Positions 1 to 9,167 of a DNA stretch of 64,000 nt are shown piece by piece. The DNA is from Rhodococcus sp. KBS0724 (GTDB lineage: Bacteria > Actinomycetota > Actinomycetes > Mycobacteriales > Mycobacteriaceae), in contig NZ_VCBX02000001.1 in assembly GCF_005938745.2 (NCBI RefSeq), forward strand, positions 2,886,001 to 2,950,000, read 5' to 3'. The notes under the pieces are model-generated. The model saw only the letters and a program-made list of their open reading frames with translations, was not told the origin of the DNA and did no database searches. Position 1 is the first letter of the stretch. Every line of letters begins with the position of its first letter. The position numbers and the translations under genes were made by a program.

Positions 1-919
1 ACGGCTGGCCGGCATCCCATACCGCTGCGGCGTCGAACAGTGCGGCGCGAGCGGTCGACAGCTTGGCTGCCAGTTCGCCGAGCTGGAACTGGATCAGCTC
101 GCTGGTGGCCAACTGCGGACGCTCGCGCACCCATTCGAGAGTGAAGTCGAATGCTCCCCGAGCGGCGCCGAGGTGGTTGGCCGCGAACGCGAGTGTGAAT
201 GTGCGGGTGTCGTCGGTCTCCCACGCACCGGGCTTACCGAAGATCGCGTCGTCTGGCAGTACGTAGTCGGTGACCTTGACGGCCCAGCTGACGGTGGAAC
301 GCATTCCGAGCACGTCCCAGTTGTCGATCAATTCGACCTCGGGTACATCGCGCGGCACGAGCACGGCAACCGTGCGGTGGTCGTAACTCTCCGTTCCCGG
401 CAATGCGAGCCAGATGATGTAGTGCGAGGCGCCGGGGCCGAGAGAGGCGAAGTGCTTGGTGCAGTTGAGAACCCACTGACCATGATCATTGCGGGCCAGC
501 TGGTTGCTCGAGGTTCCGACGTTGTTCTTGCCGGGTGTCGCCTCACTGCCGACCGACGCGACCAGTTCGCCGGCCTTGGCGATCGGGACGACGTACTTCT
601 CCATCTGGGCGTCGGTGGCCGCGTGCGCCAGCATGCCGATGGCGTGGGAGTGGACCTGGAACAGCTGTGCAGTCGGGGCGTCGATGGCGGCCATTCGCTC
701 GATGAGCTCGTAGTAGTCGGCGAATCCGCCTTCGCTCCACAGTCCGGGTCCGCCCCACTTCTCCGGGAGGGTCAGCGCGAGGAGGTCCGCCTCGTGCAGT
801 TCGGCGAAGTTCTCGGTCGGGAAGATCGCTTCGTCGTCGTAGCGGCGGGCACGGGCTCGGAAACCTGCTGTGAGGGCGTCGATCGCGGCCAGGCGTTTGG
901 TCTGCTCGGGGGAAGTCAT
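1..919 (-). CDS. Acyl-CoA dehydrogenase-family flavoprotein (3' end beyond window)
   Basis: Partial: the first about 306 residues are visible and the C-terminus lies left of the window. The frame begins MTSPEQTKRLAAIDALTAGF and contains acyl-CoA-dehydrogenase-like stretches, including PEKWGGPG, GSEATPGKNN and NWDVLGMRSTVS. This resembles the DszC/SfnB-type flavin monooxygenase branch as much as true dehydrogenases, so it may be an FMNH2-dependent monooxygenase. The ATG at 917-919 follows a GGAGAAACC ribosome site. It is separated by about 70 bases from the operon upstream on the same strand and probably belongs to that catabolic unit. Family is fairly sure; substrate and reaction are not known. 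Confidence 0.75.
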   Translation of the reverse strand, partial: MTSPEQTKRLAAIDALTAGFRARARRYDDEAIFPTENFAELHEADLLALTLPEKWGGPGLWSEGGFADYYELIERMAAIDAPTAQLFQVHSHAIGMLAHAATDAQMEKYVVPIAKAGELVASVGSEATPGKNNVGTSSNQLARNDHGQWVLNCTKHFASLGPGASHYIIWLALPGTESYDHRTVAVLVPRDVPEVELIDNWDVLGMRSTVSWAVKVTDYVLPDDAIFGKPGAWETDDTRTFTLAFAANHLGAARGAFDFTLEWVRERPQLATSELIQFQLGELAAKLSTARAALFDAAAVWDAGQP

Positions 920-933
920 GGTTTCTCCTTCAG

Positions 934-975
934 TGCTGGAATGTGAGGGCTGGAATATGAGGGCTGGTGTGTGAG
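934..975. repeat. Three tandem copies of a 14-bp unit
   Basis: Three head-to-tail copies of a unit close to GGCTGGAATATGAG fill most of the short gap between the dehydrogenase-like gene and the MmgE/PrpD gene. The copies are at 934-947, 948-961 and 962-975; the outer two differ from the middle one at two and three positions. Confidence 0.8.
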
Positions 976-991
976 TGCAGGGCGAGGGCGA

Positions 992-2401
992 TCAGTGTGT
1001 GTTGTGGTGCCTCATTTCAACTGGGTAGGTCAGCGCGCACATCGGATCGACGGCCACCAGGTTTCGGGTCTCGGCGGGCAGCGGTTCGGCATCGAAAGCG
1101 AACCAGCGCTCGTCGGGGATCGTGGGGAATTTGTTTCGCACCACGGACTCCCAGTGCGGGTCGTCCGCGTTTCCGGCGGCCGAGCACAGCCCGCTCTCTA
1201 CTGTTCGGCCATCGGCCAATGTCACTGTGAGAGAGCTGCGTCGGACTGCGGGGAACCCGGCTTCGAGGTCGGGATCGACGACAATCTCCACGACGCCGGC
1301 TGTCCGAGCGATCGCCGGATCCCCGAGATCACGCGTGATCGACTCGAGTCCGAAGCCGCCGGTGGTCAGGTACGCGGCCAGCGGCCAGATCAGGTTGAAC
1401 TGGGCCTCTTCGCTCGTGGACGGCACCATCCGGGCCAGGTCGGCCGCGGCTTGGAAGGTGCGCACCTGGACGCGTGTTACTTCGGCGGCATCAAGGCGCT
1501 CCCGCCCTAGCCGGCGCAGGATCTGCTCGGCGCCGGCCAGCGCCGGGTGCACCCAGCGGCAGCACGGAAACGGTTTGACGTAGGTATCCATCAGCTGCCA
1601 TCGGCGGCCCAGATCGGCGACCACGCTACGAAGGCGGTCGGCGACGAACTCGGAGCGATGGGCAGTGAAGCCGGCCGCAGCGAGCTGGGCGCTGGTGACA
1701 CCGACGTGCGCTCCCCACCCCATAGCGTCCTTGGCCATGGTGGGCTCGGCGACTGCGCGCATGATCAAGTCGACCGGGGCGTGATACTCCGCCAAACCGA
1801 TCGCCGCGTCCACTCGCTCGGGCGCCAGCTTCAGAAGGCGGGCGCTGGCAGCCGCGGCTCCGACGGCGCCCCACGTGCCGCTGCTGTGAAAGAGAGGCCA
1901 GCGATCGTGCTGCGCAATCGCGGCGCGGAGACCGACCTCGTAGCCGATCACTATGGCGAGGAGGAATTCCTCATGGCTGGCGCCGGTCGATTCGGCCATC
2001 GCGAGCGCGGCCGGGATGATCACCGCTCCGGGGTGGCCCTTGGCGAGTGAATGTCCGTCGTCGTAGTCGACGGCGTTCATCACGGTCCCGTTGGCGAGCG
2101 CTGCGCCGGGTGCCGAGACTCGGCGTCCGTCGAGCAGGCACGTTGCCTCGTCGCCGCGCATGGTTGCCGCGACGTAGTCGGTGATGATGCGCGCCGAGCG
2201 CAAAGGGGTTCCGGCGCGGGCCGCAACGGAGGCGTCAAGGCACAGCATTCCCAGCCGGCGTCGAACCTCGGGCGGTAACTGCTGCCAGGTGAGCCCGACG
2301 ACGAACTCCAAAACGTCGCTCACATCAGTTGTTGGGTTATGCACAACTGTGATCGTCATATTTGCAACACCTGAAATATGCGTCGGCGACTCGTTTTTCA
2401 T
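992..2401 (-). CDS. MmgE/PrpD family protein (2-methylcitrate dehydratase-like)
   Basis: A 469-residue protein, the usual length for the MmgE/PrpD family, whose best-known members dehydrate 2-methylcitrate or decarboxylate cis-aconitate. Recognisable family stretches include NGTVMNAVDYDDGHS and KGHPGAVIIPAALA near residues 110-140 and YVKPFPCCRWVHPAL in the second half. The start at 2401 is chosen because it overlaps the stop of the upstream peptidase (ATGA) and has AGGAGG spaced about 8 bases ahead; a later in-frame ATG lies at 2359. No methylcitrate synthase or PrpB neighbour is present, so the propionate role is unlikely. A dehydratase or isomerase acting on a carboxylic acid from this operon is the better guess. 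Confidence 0.85.
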   Translation of the reverse strand: MKNESPTHISGVANMTITVVHNPTTDVSDVLEFVVGLTWQQLPPEVRRRLGMLCLDASVAARAGTPLRSARIITDYVAATMRGDEATCLLDGRRVSAPGAALANGTVMNAVDYDDGHSLAKGHPGAVIIPAALAMAESTGASHEEFLLAIVIGYEVGLRAAIAQHDRWPLFHSSGTWGAVGAAAASARLLKLAPERVDAAIGLAEYHAPVDLIMRAVAEPTMAKDAMGWGAHVGVTSAQLAAAGFTAHRSEFVADRLRSVVADLGRRWQLMDTYVKPFPCCRWVHPALAGAEQILRRLGRERLDAAEVTRVQVRTFQAAADLARMVPSTSEEAQFNLIWPLAAYLTTGGFGLESITRDLGDPAIARTAGVVEIVVDPDLEAGFPAVRRSSLTVTLADGRTVESGLCSAAGNADDPHWESVVRNKFPTIPDERWFAFDAEPLPAETRNLVAVDPMCALTYPVEMRHHNTH

Positions 2402-3618
2402 ACGTGGTCCTCCTGGTTCGGCAGGTGTTCGGCGAGGCGCGCAGCGTGGCCGATGAGCGCGGCGAGCATGGCAGTGCGCGGAACAACCGAGTCGCGCACT
2501 ACCGTCTCGGCGCGACTGCACTGGTCGAAGGCTGTCGGTCCAAGTCCGTCGAGCGCGAGGGGTGCGAACTGGGCGACGATGCTGGCGTCCGATCCACCCA
2601 TCTCGTCGATCCGACGCAGCGCCAGTCCGGCGGCGGACGCCAAGTCTTCGGCGAGTGTGTAGACGGGGCCGGTGGAGGTTCGGGGGAGTGCGGGTCTGGT
2701 GATGCCCCCGGAGATTTCGACGGTGATGCCGTCACCCGCGCGTGCCTCGGCCAGGCGGCGAACTTCGGTGACCAACGACCGGCCCGCTGCGTCATCGGGG
2801 GCTCGCAGGTCGAGGTGAAGTTCTGCATGATCTGGCACGACCTGGCGCGCGGTGCCGCTGCGCAGGATTCCGACACTGCAGATCGTCCGACGATCCCGGT
2901 CCGTGAGCGATTCGAGTTCCTCGACGAGCGGCGCCAACGCACGGAGGGCACTCTCTCCGGTGACGTCGGTGGAGTGTGCCGTGCGACCGTGGCCGGTGAT
3001 GATCATGGCCCCGACCGCGCCGCGGGAGACGATCACTCCACCGTCGATCAGACCGGCCTCGAGCGCGAGACACACGTCCGTGCGCCGCCCGAGGTCCGCT
3101 AGCCAACTTCGGCTGTCGACGCTGCCGAGTTCCTCGTCGGGTACCAGTGCGTACGTGATCGTGGCGATGCCAGGCACCGACGTGTTGAGGGCTGCCTCGA
3201 TAGCGTGGACCGCCATCGCGAGGGCACATTTCATGTCGCCGAGTCCGGGCCCGGACATGATCGGCGCGTCGGTAACGATTGGCCAGTCGTTTGTCGTGTC
3301 GGCGGGCCACACCGTGTCGGCGTGGCCGAGTACGAGGAGCCTGAGCCCTGGTCGACCGGTCTCGAAGGTTGCTTCGAATGCCTTACCCCGATCCGGTGCG
3401 ATTGTGTGCCAACTCGTGGTGAAGCCCAGTGCCACAAGCTGTTCCGCGACAATTCTGCTCACCTCGTCGACTCCGGCCGGCAGGAAGGATCCGCTCTCGA
3501 CAGCCGTGAGTCGCTCGGCAAGATCGAGAATGTCGGGCAGTCGCGGTTCGAGTAACAGGGTGAGCTCGGCGACAGACGCGGGCACCGGCGATGGCTCGGA
3601 CGGCATCAACTCAGACAT
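2398..3618 (-). CDS. M20 family metallopeptidase
   Basis: A 406-residue M20/ArgE/DapE-type metallohydrolase. LVLGHADTVWPAD carries the first metal histidine and aspartate; GPGLGDMKCALAMAV supplies the bridging aspartate; VPDEELGS gives the catalytic and metal glutamates. These enzymes remove acyl, carbamoyl or aminoacyl groups from amino-acid-like substrates. An ATG at 3624 is possible, but it directly abuts GGAGG; the ATG at 3618 has proper spacing. It overlaps genes on both sides and is translated as part of the coupled operon, which suggests that the imported compound carries an amide bond. Confidence 0.85.
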   Translation of the reverse strand: MSELMPSEPSPVPASVAELTLLLEPRLPDILDLAERLTAVESGSFLPAGVDEVSRIVAEQLVALGFTTSWHTIAPDRGKAFEATFETGRPGLRLLVLGHADTVWPADTTNDWPIVTDAPIMSGPGLGDMKCALAMAVHAIEAALNTSVPGIATITYALVPDEELGSVDSRSWLADLGRRTDVCLALEAGLIDGGVIVSRGAVGAMIITGHGRTAHSTDVTGESALRALAPLVEELESLTDRDRRTICSVGILRSGTARQVVPDHAELHLDLRAPDDAAGRSLVTEVRRLAEARAGDGITVEISGGITRPALPRTSTGPVYTLAEDLASAAGLALRRIDEMGGSDASIVAQFAPLALDGLGPTAFDQCSRAETVVRDSVVPRTAMLAALIGHAARLAEHLPNQEDHV

Positions 3619-4297
3619 CGGCATCCTCCGCGCCGGGGGCTATGCCACGCGCAGCTTCAGGATTGAGGGCCCGGCTGACGTACTCTCCCGCGGCTGGTCC
3701 GTACAGCTGCCACAATCGGCGAAGCTCGCGCAGGGGTTCGGGGTGCTCGTCCACCCGCAGGTCGACGAGTGGGAACGATTCGTGCCCGTGCACACGCAGG
3801 CAGGCCGACCGCAGCGGGTCCGGCTCGCCGCCGGCAACCAGTCCGGCCTCGAGCGCACGGACCAGTCGCTCGCCCAGCTCCATTTCGGCGTCGGCATCGA
3901 AGGCTGCACTCGCAGCCACGCCGACGGCGTCACCGACCAGGATGTTGCCGACGACGACATGATCGGCAGCAGTGACAACGGAAACCCCGTTCGGGTCGAC
4001 GTGAGCGCCGGTCCAGCCGACGCCGGGCCCGGTGATGCCGATGGCTGCGAGCTGGCGCCAGTCTGCGTGGACACTGGAGTGGCGAACTCCCTCGACGGCT
4101 TCGATGGCGCTCGCTCCGAGCGTCATCAGATCGAGCATCCGTGGTCCGAGGCGGGGATCGGTGCGATGTTGGGTGACGACGGCGCCGACTCCACTTCGCA
4201 GCCACGGCACGCGTGCGCCGACCGCGACGTCGGAGGTACTGGTCGCGACACCGAGCTGCCCGGTTCGCTCGCACCGGGCGACGATGGAATAGGTCAT
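3611..4297 (-). CDS. DUF1028 domain protein (Ntn-hydrolase-like)
   Basis: A 228-residue protein beginning MTYSIVARCERTGQLGVATS, the typical N-terminus of DUF1028. Further family features are GARVPWLRSGVGAVVTQ and a GNILVGDAVGVAASAAF segment. The fold is thought to resemble N-terminal nucleophile hydrolases, but the reaction is not established. The start at 4295-4297 overlaps the stop of the ABC ATPase gene (ATGA). Placement between an importer and an M20 peptidase supports a hydrolytic role on the transported compound; that is inference. Confidence 0.8.
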   Translation of the reverse strand: MTYSIVARCERTGQLGVATSTSDVAVGARVPWLRSGVGAVVTQHRTDPRLGPRMLDLMTLGASAIEAVEGVRHSSVHADWRQLAAIGITGPGVGWTGAHVDPNGVSVVTAADHVVVGNILVGDAVGVAASAAFDADAEMELGERLVRALEAGLVAGGEPDPLRSACLRVHGHESFPLVDLRVDEHPEPLRELRRLWQLYGPAAGEYVSRALNPEAARGIAPGAEDADV

Positions 4298-5394
4298 CGG
4301 GTCACCGCCCACATGTCGGTGCGGCCCCATGAGACTCGGCAGGGCGCGCCAACGGTGACACTGGCGGGCAGGGTGCGGCTGGCTAGGTCGGCTGTGATGA
4401 CCTGGCCGTTGGCGAGTTCGACGCGCACCGAGGTGCGTGCACCGAGAAAAGCGATATCTGCCGCGATGCCCTCGGCACGGAAATCGGCGTCGTCCTCGGA
4501 CTGGAGCGCGACCATTTCGGGGCGAAGGATCAGGGTCACTTTCTTGTCGGCCGGGACCTCGCCCACTCCGGCGACGCGGCCTTGACCCACACCGGGAATG
4601 ACCACGTCGTACGAGCCTGATCCTGCACCGGTGACGGCTGCGTCCAGGCTGTTCGACGCGCCAACGAATCCGGCAGCGAAGCGTGTGGTGGGTTGGTGGT
4701 ACACATCGGTGGGTGTCGCGACCTGCACGAGGTCGCCATTATGCATGAGCCCGACCCGATCGGACATCGCGAACGCTTCCTCCTGATCGTGGGTGACGTA
4801 GACGAAAGTGATGCCCAACTCGTGCTGCACCGACTTGAGCAGAACCTGCATCTGTCGTCGCATGCGTAGATCCAAAGCGCCAAGAGGTTCGTCGAGCAGT
4901 AGCACCCGCGGCCCCAGGACGAGCGAGCGCGCCAGCGCGACACGCTGTTGCATACCGCCACTGAGCTGGCGTGGGCGGTGATCCTCCTTGCCTCCCAGTT
5001 CGACCAGATCGAGGAACCGGGTGACCTTCTCCTTGATGGCGTGCTTGTTTTCCTTGCGTTCGCGAAGTCCGAACGCGACGTTCTCGAAAACATTCAAGTG
5101 TGGAAAGAGCGCGTAATTCTGGAAGACGGTGTGCACCGGTCGCTTGTGTGGTGCCACGCCCTGGATCTCCGTGTCGTCGACGAAGATGCGGCCGGCGGTG
5201 GATTGCTCGAGACCGGCGATCATGCGCAATGTCGTGGTCTTGCCGCAGCCGCTCGGCCCGAGCAATGAGAAGAACTCGCCGCCCTTGATATCGAGGTTGA
5301 TGCCTTTGACGACTTGATGGTCGCCGAAGGCGCAGGCGAGGTCCTCGAGCCTGAGCGAGGCGGGGTTGTGGTCCCGGTCGGCGGTGGTTGTCAT
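4294..5394 (-). CDS. ABC transporter ATP-binding protein, PotA-like
   Basis: A 366-residue ATPase of the spermidine/putrescine (PotA) type. It has Walker A GPSGCGKTT at 46-54, signature LSGGMQQR near 144-151, Walker B LLLDEP at 165-170, an H-loop in VTHDQEEA, and a C-terminal TOBE-like region from about residue 270. The start at 5394 overlaps the permease stop (ATGA). The ATPase powers the two permeases and binding protein encoded just upstream. Confidence 0.92.
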   Translation of the reverse strand: MTTTADRDHNPASLRLEDLACAFGDHQVVKGINLDIKGGEFFSLLGPSGCGKTTTLRMIAGLEQSTAGRIFVDDTEIQGVAPHKRPVHTVFQNYALFPHLNVFENVAFGLRERKENKHAIKEKVTRFLDLVELGGKEDHRPRQLSGGMQQRVALARSLVLGPRVLLLDEPLGALDLRMRRQMQVLLKSVQHELGITFVYVTHDQEEAFAMSDRVGLMHNGDLVQVATPTDVYHQPTTRFAAGFVGASNSLDAAVTGAGSGSYDVVIPGVGQGRVAGVGEVPADKKVTLILRPEMVALQSEDDADFRAEGIAADIAFLGARTSVRVELANGQVITADLASRTLPASVTVGAPCRVSWGRTDMWAVTR

Positions 5395-6203
5395 GAGATT
5401 TCTTCTTCCGAGGTGACGCGACGTGCCTGCTTCGTGGGCCAGAACGAGGCCAACGCGACCAGAGACATCAATACGAGCGAGACGAACATGAAGGCGACAG
5501 CGATTGCGTTTACTTCCGGCGACGTTCCGTGGCGGGAGAGGCTCAGGATCAGTACCGGTAGCGTCTCGGTCTCCGGCCCGGCCAGGAAGACTGTGCTGAC
5601 GACGTCGTCGAACGAGAAGGTGAAGGAGAGCAGCGACGCAATGACGACGGCGGGCATCATCATGGGCCACAACACCCGCAGGAACACCCGGTACGGCGGT
5701 GCGCCCAGGTCGGCGGCAGCTTCGTCATACGTCCCGGTCAAGGTCGCGAAACGCGATTGCAGTACCAGTGTCGCGTAGGCCGAGCAGAACACGATGTGTC
5801 CGGCTACGACCGACCAGGTGCCGGTGGTGAGCCCCAAGCGCTGGATGACGACGAGGATGCCTGCGGCAATGACAACTTCCGGGATCATCAATCGGGCATA
5901 GGTGAGGGTCTGCAATACCGCGCCGGTCCGCTTGGGTAGGCGCGAGACAGCCATAACGGCGGCCAGCGACAGAATCACTGCGATCACCGTGGAGAGCATT
6001 GCGATCAGGCAACTCGTCAGGAAATCCTGGCGGACCCGTTCGTCGGCGAACACCCCGGTGATCCACCGCAGAGTCGCACCACCCCAACCGATCAGATTTT
6101 CGTTTGCATTGAACGCATTGACGATCACCATGCCGATGGGCAGGTAGAGGAACGCGAGGACGAGGCCGGTGACGATCGCTGCCGGGCTGATCCGACGCTT
6201 CAT
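5391..6203 (-). CDS. ABC transporter permease, PotC-like
   Basis: A 270-residue inner-membrane subunit with about six hydrophobic segments. The cytoplasmic coupling motif reads EAAADLGAPPYRVFLRVLWP, the EAA loop that contacts the ATPase. It is preceded by the PotB-like permease with a 4-base overlap. Length and order (binding protein, PotB, PotC, PotA) match polyamine-type importers, although these families also carry opines, thiamine or phosphonates. Confidence 0.9.
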   Translation of the reverse strand: MKRRISPAAIVTGLVLAFLYLPIGMVIVNAFNANENLIGWGGATLRWITGVFADERVRQDFLTSCLIAMLSTVIAVILSLAAVMAVSRLPKRTGAVLQTLTYARLMIPEVVIAAGILVVIQRLGLTTGTWSVVAGHIVFCSAYATLVLQSRFATLTGTYDEAAADLGAPPYRVFLRVLWPMMMPAVVIASLLSFTFSFDDVVSTVFLAGPETETLPVLILSLSRHGTSPEVNAIAVAFMFVSLVLMSLVALASFWPTKQARRVTSEEEIS

Positions 6204-7150
6204 GTGATGTCTCCCAGACGGTCGAGTCGCTTACGCGAGGCGAAGAGCACGGCGAGCATGACGACCATCAATGTGGTTGCGATGGCCGCGCCGAACGGAT
6301 AGTTGCCGGTGGACAGGAATTGTTCCGCTTCGACATTGCCGATCATGAGAGTCTTCGAGCCGCCGAGGATTGCGGGGATGGTGTACTCCCCGGTTGCCGG
6401 AATGCCGACCAGGAGGACACCCGCGATGCTGCCGGGCATGGCCAGTTTCACCGTGATCTTCCAGAAGGTCCGTCGCCTGCTCAAACCCATGTCGGCGGCC
6501 GCCTCTTCCAAGCCCGGATCGATGCGATCGAGTGCCATGAACATCGGAAGGATCATCAGCGGTAGGTAGCCGGCGACCATGCCGATACCGATTGCGAGCG
6601 GCGAGTATCCGAGCTGAGTGCCCTCCGGGACGATCCCCAGAAGCGCGGCAAGTTTCGAGACTGCGCCGCTCGGTGAGAGTAGTTCGAGCCACGCGTAGGT
6701 GCGCACCACGAAGCTGATCCAGTACGGCACGATCACGGCGACCAGGAGAAGTGCCTTGAGCTTGCCCGTCGCACGCGAGATCGTCAGCGCGACAGGGAAT
6801 CCGAGTAGGACACATACCGCAGTCATGAGAGCCGTCATGCCCAGTGAACGCACCACTGCGCCGACGTAGGTACTACTGAACAGTTCGCTGTAATTCTGGA
6901 GTGTGAAACCTGACTGCACCTCGAACGTGAGCAGGTCGAACTTGGAGACGCTGTAGACCACAAGGAATGCCAGCGGGACAACGAAGAAGGCCACGACGTA
7001 GACCGTCATCGGTGTCGCGAGCAGGATTCCGGACCAGCCTCGACCCCGCCGCAGCGCGTTGCTCTGGCGGGGAAGCCGCGGCGAGGGCGGGGTGCCCTCC
7101 ACCCGGTCCGTCGATTCGCCGGGCGGAGCGACGAGTTGATCCTGGGTCAT
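6200..7150 (-). CDS. ABC transporter permease, PotB-like
   Basis: A 316-residue permease whose hydrophilic N-terminal tail of about 45 residues precedes the first membrane helix. The EAA motif EEAAADMGLSRRRTFWKITV lies in the second half. The start at 7150 is chosen because its ATG shares one base with the TGA of the binding-protein gene; an upstream extension would run into that gene. It pairs with the PotC-like subunit to form the channel. Confidence 0.9.
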   Translation of the reverse strand: MTQDQLVAPPGESTDRVEGTPPSPRLPRQSNALRRGRGWSGILLATPMTVYVVAFFVVPLAFLVVYSVSKFDLLTFEVQSGFTLQNYSELFSSTYVGAVVRSLGMTALMTAVCVLLGFPVALTISRATGKLKALLLVAVIVPYWISFVVRTYAWLELLSPSGAVSKLAALLGIVPEGTQLGYSPLAIGIGMVAGYLPLMILPMFMALDRIDPGLEEAAADMGLSRRRTFWKITVKLAMPGSIAGVLLVGIPATGEYTIPAILGGSKTLMIGNVEAEQFLSTGNYPFGAAIATTLMVVMLAVLFASRKRLDRLGDIT

Positions 7151-8202
7151 CAGTTTGCCTTGATCCGGTTCCACATCTTGGCCCGTAATTCGGTGTCCTC
7201 GGCGGACAGGAACTTCTCCGCTACGAATGGCGAGTTCGGGTTCGGTTGGAGCGCAGGGTTTTCCAGGATTCCAGGCTCGATGTACTGCTCGGCCGATGGC
7301 ATAAGGTATGAGGCGCCGGTGTTGTTGATGAACCCGCCGTACGTCTGCGGCTCCAGGCGGAAGTCGAGGAACTCGAGAGCTTCCTCGGTGTGCTTGCTCC
7401 CGGGTAGGAGAGCGACGCCCTCGATGTAGCCCGGAGTGCCCTCCGTCGGCGAGACCCAGCCAAGCGAGTCGTTCTCGGCCCCCGCGTATGCGTAGTCGTA
7501 GGCGACGGCGATGAGTGCCGAGCCGTCGATGATCGCCTTCGCCTGACCTTTTTGCTGGAATGAGAGAAGGTGCGGCTTGATGTCCTTGATCTTCTCTTCT
7601 GCTTCGGCGAGCTGGCCGCTGTCAGTGGTGTTGATGTCGTAGCCGAGCGCCAGTAGGGCGATGGACACTACGTCGAGGTCGTAGTCCGGCAGCACGATCT
7701 TGCCCGTCCACTGCTCGGCGTTGTCGAAGAGTTCCTTCCACGACGTCGGGGGATTAGGCACCTTCGTCTTGTCGAAGATGATTCCGACCTTGCCGAGGTC
7801 CGTAGGGATTCCCCACGGGAACTGGTCGCGGTACTCCTGCGGCACGTTCGCGAGGTTCGGAACCTGGGCAGGGTCGAAGTCGGCCAGTAGATTGCCGGCC
7901 TCCAACCGGGCAGCCGTGGCGTTGCCGACCGCGACGAGATCGTAAACACCTTTGTCCTTGGCCAGTTGGGCTGCCAGCGCCGACGAGCCGCCGTCGGGCA
8001 ACGCGAACTGCTCGATCGTGATCCCTGGGTGAGCATTCTCGAAATCCGCGATCTCGGTCTCGCCGACCCAATCGCCGTAGTTGAGGAACTTCAAGGACAC
8101 AGTGTCGGTGTCCGCCGTCCCTTCGCCGCATGCCGTGAGCGCGACTCCGAGCGTCACACATACGGTGGCCGCAGAAAGTATTCGCCAGGTCTTCCGACGC
8201 AT
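7150..8202 (-). CDS. Extracellular solute-binding lipoprotein, PotD-like
   Basis: A 350-residue binding protein. The N-terminus has a lipoprotein signal peptide ending ALTAC, with Cys25 the predicted lipidation site. The mature part matches spermidine/putrescine-type binding proteins (LNYGDWVGETEIADFENAHP, VAVGNATAARLEAG, AEEALEFLDF-like C-terminal helix). It is the first gene of the importer, with AGAGGA ahead of its ATG, and starts next to the divergent IclR gene. The ligand cannot be read from sequence. Confidence 0.9.
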   Translation of the reverse strand: MRRKTWRILSAATVCVTLGVALTACGEGTADTDTVSLKFLNYGDWVGETEIADFENAHPGITIEQFALPDGGSSALAAQLAKDKGVYDLVAVGNATAARLEAGNLLADFDPAQVPNLANVPQEYRDQFPWGIPTDLGKVGIIFDKTKVPNPPTSWKELFDNAEQWTGKIVLPDYDLDVVSIALLALGYDINTTDSGQLAEAEEKIKDIKPHLLSFQQKGQAKAIIDGSALIAVAYDYAYAGAENDSLGWVSPTEGTPGYIEGVALLPGSKHTEEALEFLDFRLEPQTYGGFINNTGASYLMPSAEQYIEPGILENPALQPNPNSPFVAEKFLSAEDTELRAKMWNRIKAN

Positions 8203-8224
8203 GAGTCCTCTTCTCGAATTGGCT

Positions 8225-8248
8225 ATATGGCAACTCCAGTTGCCGTAT
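8225..8248. promoter_or_regulatory. Palindrome, candidate IclR operator
   Basis: A 24-bp near-perfect inverted repeat with arms ATATGGCAACTC and CAGTTGCCGTAT, differing from symmetry at two base pairs. It lies 22 bases upstream of the binding-protein start and between the divergent operons, where an IclR regulator would act. Confidence 0.6.
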
Positions 8249-8338
8249 GGACACCATGAATACTGTCCTGACGATATGCCTGGCTGGTGTCGTCGTCGTT
8301 ACAACTCTGTTTCCAATGTTGCAAAAAAGGCATCTACT

Positions 8339-8355
8339 GTTGCGCTATATGCAAC
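8339..8355. promoter_or_regulatory. Second palindrome near the IclR gene start
   Basis: GTTGC, seven AT-rich bases, then GCAAC, ending 20 bases before the chosen IclR start. It uses the same GCAAC/GTTGC core as the 8225-8248 palindrome, in the opposite arm order, and may be an autoregulatory site. Confidence 0.45.
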
Positions 8356-8375
8356 TAATGAAGGAAGCTTGCAGC

Positions 8376-9167
8376 ATGCCACCCACACGCGACACCAGTA
8401 TTCGGCGAGGCTTGGAGGTCCTGCTTGTCCTTCAAACGAGCCGCGCCCGCGAGAAAGGGGGGCTCGGTGTCACCGAACTCGCCCAGATCCTCGACATGGA
8501 CAAGAGTCAGATCTCGCGCAGTCTCAAGGTGCTCACCGAGTACGGAATGGTCGACCGGGATCCCAAGACGCGCGCTTTCCGGTTGGGCTGGCGGATATTC
8601 AACATGGCGCAGGTGAGCGGAGACCAGCGTCTATTGGAATGTGCGGGTGAGGTTCTCGACGACTTGGTCATTCGGCTGGATGAGTCCGTGTACCTTTCCG
8701 TGCTCTCGGGCTTCGAGGCTCTCACTGTTGCTGAACGGACCGCCAAACACTCGATTCAGGCGATGCCCGCACAGTGGTCGCTGTACTCGACGTCGGTGGG
8801 CCGCGTACTGCTCACCGACAGAACTTCCGCCGAAATCCGCGGGATGTACGAGGGACGGACATTGCGCACGGCGCGCGACGGTGGTGTCAGGACGGTCGAC
8901 GATCTCGTCGAGACAGTCTCCAAGGTCCGCGACGATGGCCATGCGATCGTGGTCGACGAGTTCGAGGTCGGTCTGGCTGCTGTCGGCGTACCAGTACGTG
9001 ATTACCGGGGTGTGCTCATCGGCTCGCTCGGCGTCTCCGGCCCGACTTTCCGCTTGGAACCCAAACTCGAGCGAGCCGTAACCGATCTGAAGCAGTCAGC
9101 GCAGCAACTCGAGGACCTCCTTGCTGCGCGCAACGTCGAGCGCTTTCCTCTCGGATGGGGCGCATGA
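8376..9167 (+). CDS. IclR family transcriptional regulator
   Basis: A 263-residue IclR-type regulator. The winged helix-turn-helix covers about residues 8-70 (GVTELAQILDMDKSQISRSL as the recognition region), followed by the ligand-binding domain with ESVYLSVLSGFEAL and DEFEVGLAAVGVPVRD. The ATG at 8376 is chosen because AAGGAAG sits about 9 bases ahead; an upstream in-frame ATG at 8358 has no ribosome site. It is transcribed divergently from the importer operon and overlaps the nitrilase gene, so it probably controls both. Confidence 0.88.
   Translation: MPPTRDTSIRRGLEVLLVLQTSRAREKGGLGVTELAQILDMDKSQISRSLKVLTEYGMVDRDPKTRAFRLGWRIFNMAQVSGDQRLLECAGEVLDDLVIRLDESVYLSVLSGFEALTVAERTAKHSIQAMPAQWSLYSTSVGRVLLTDRTSAEIRGMYEGRTLRTARDGGVRTVDDLVETVSKVRDDGHAIVVDEFEVGLAAVGVPVRDYRGVLIGSLGVSGPTFRLEPKLERAVTDLKQSAQQLEDLLAARNVERFPLGWGA

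Noticed and set aside
173..946. Long plus-strand frame opposite the acyl-CoA-dehydrogenase-like gene
   Set aside because: It is the antisense shadow of a clear protein family on the minus strand and has no family features of its own.
2852..4585. 577-codon plus-strand frame
   Set aside because: Runs antisense across three well-supported minus-strand genes; composition is the arginine/serine-rich type expected of shadow frames in GC-rich DNA.
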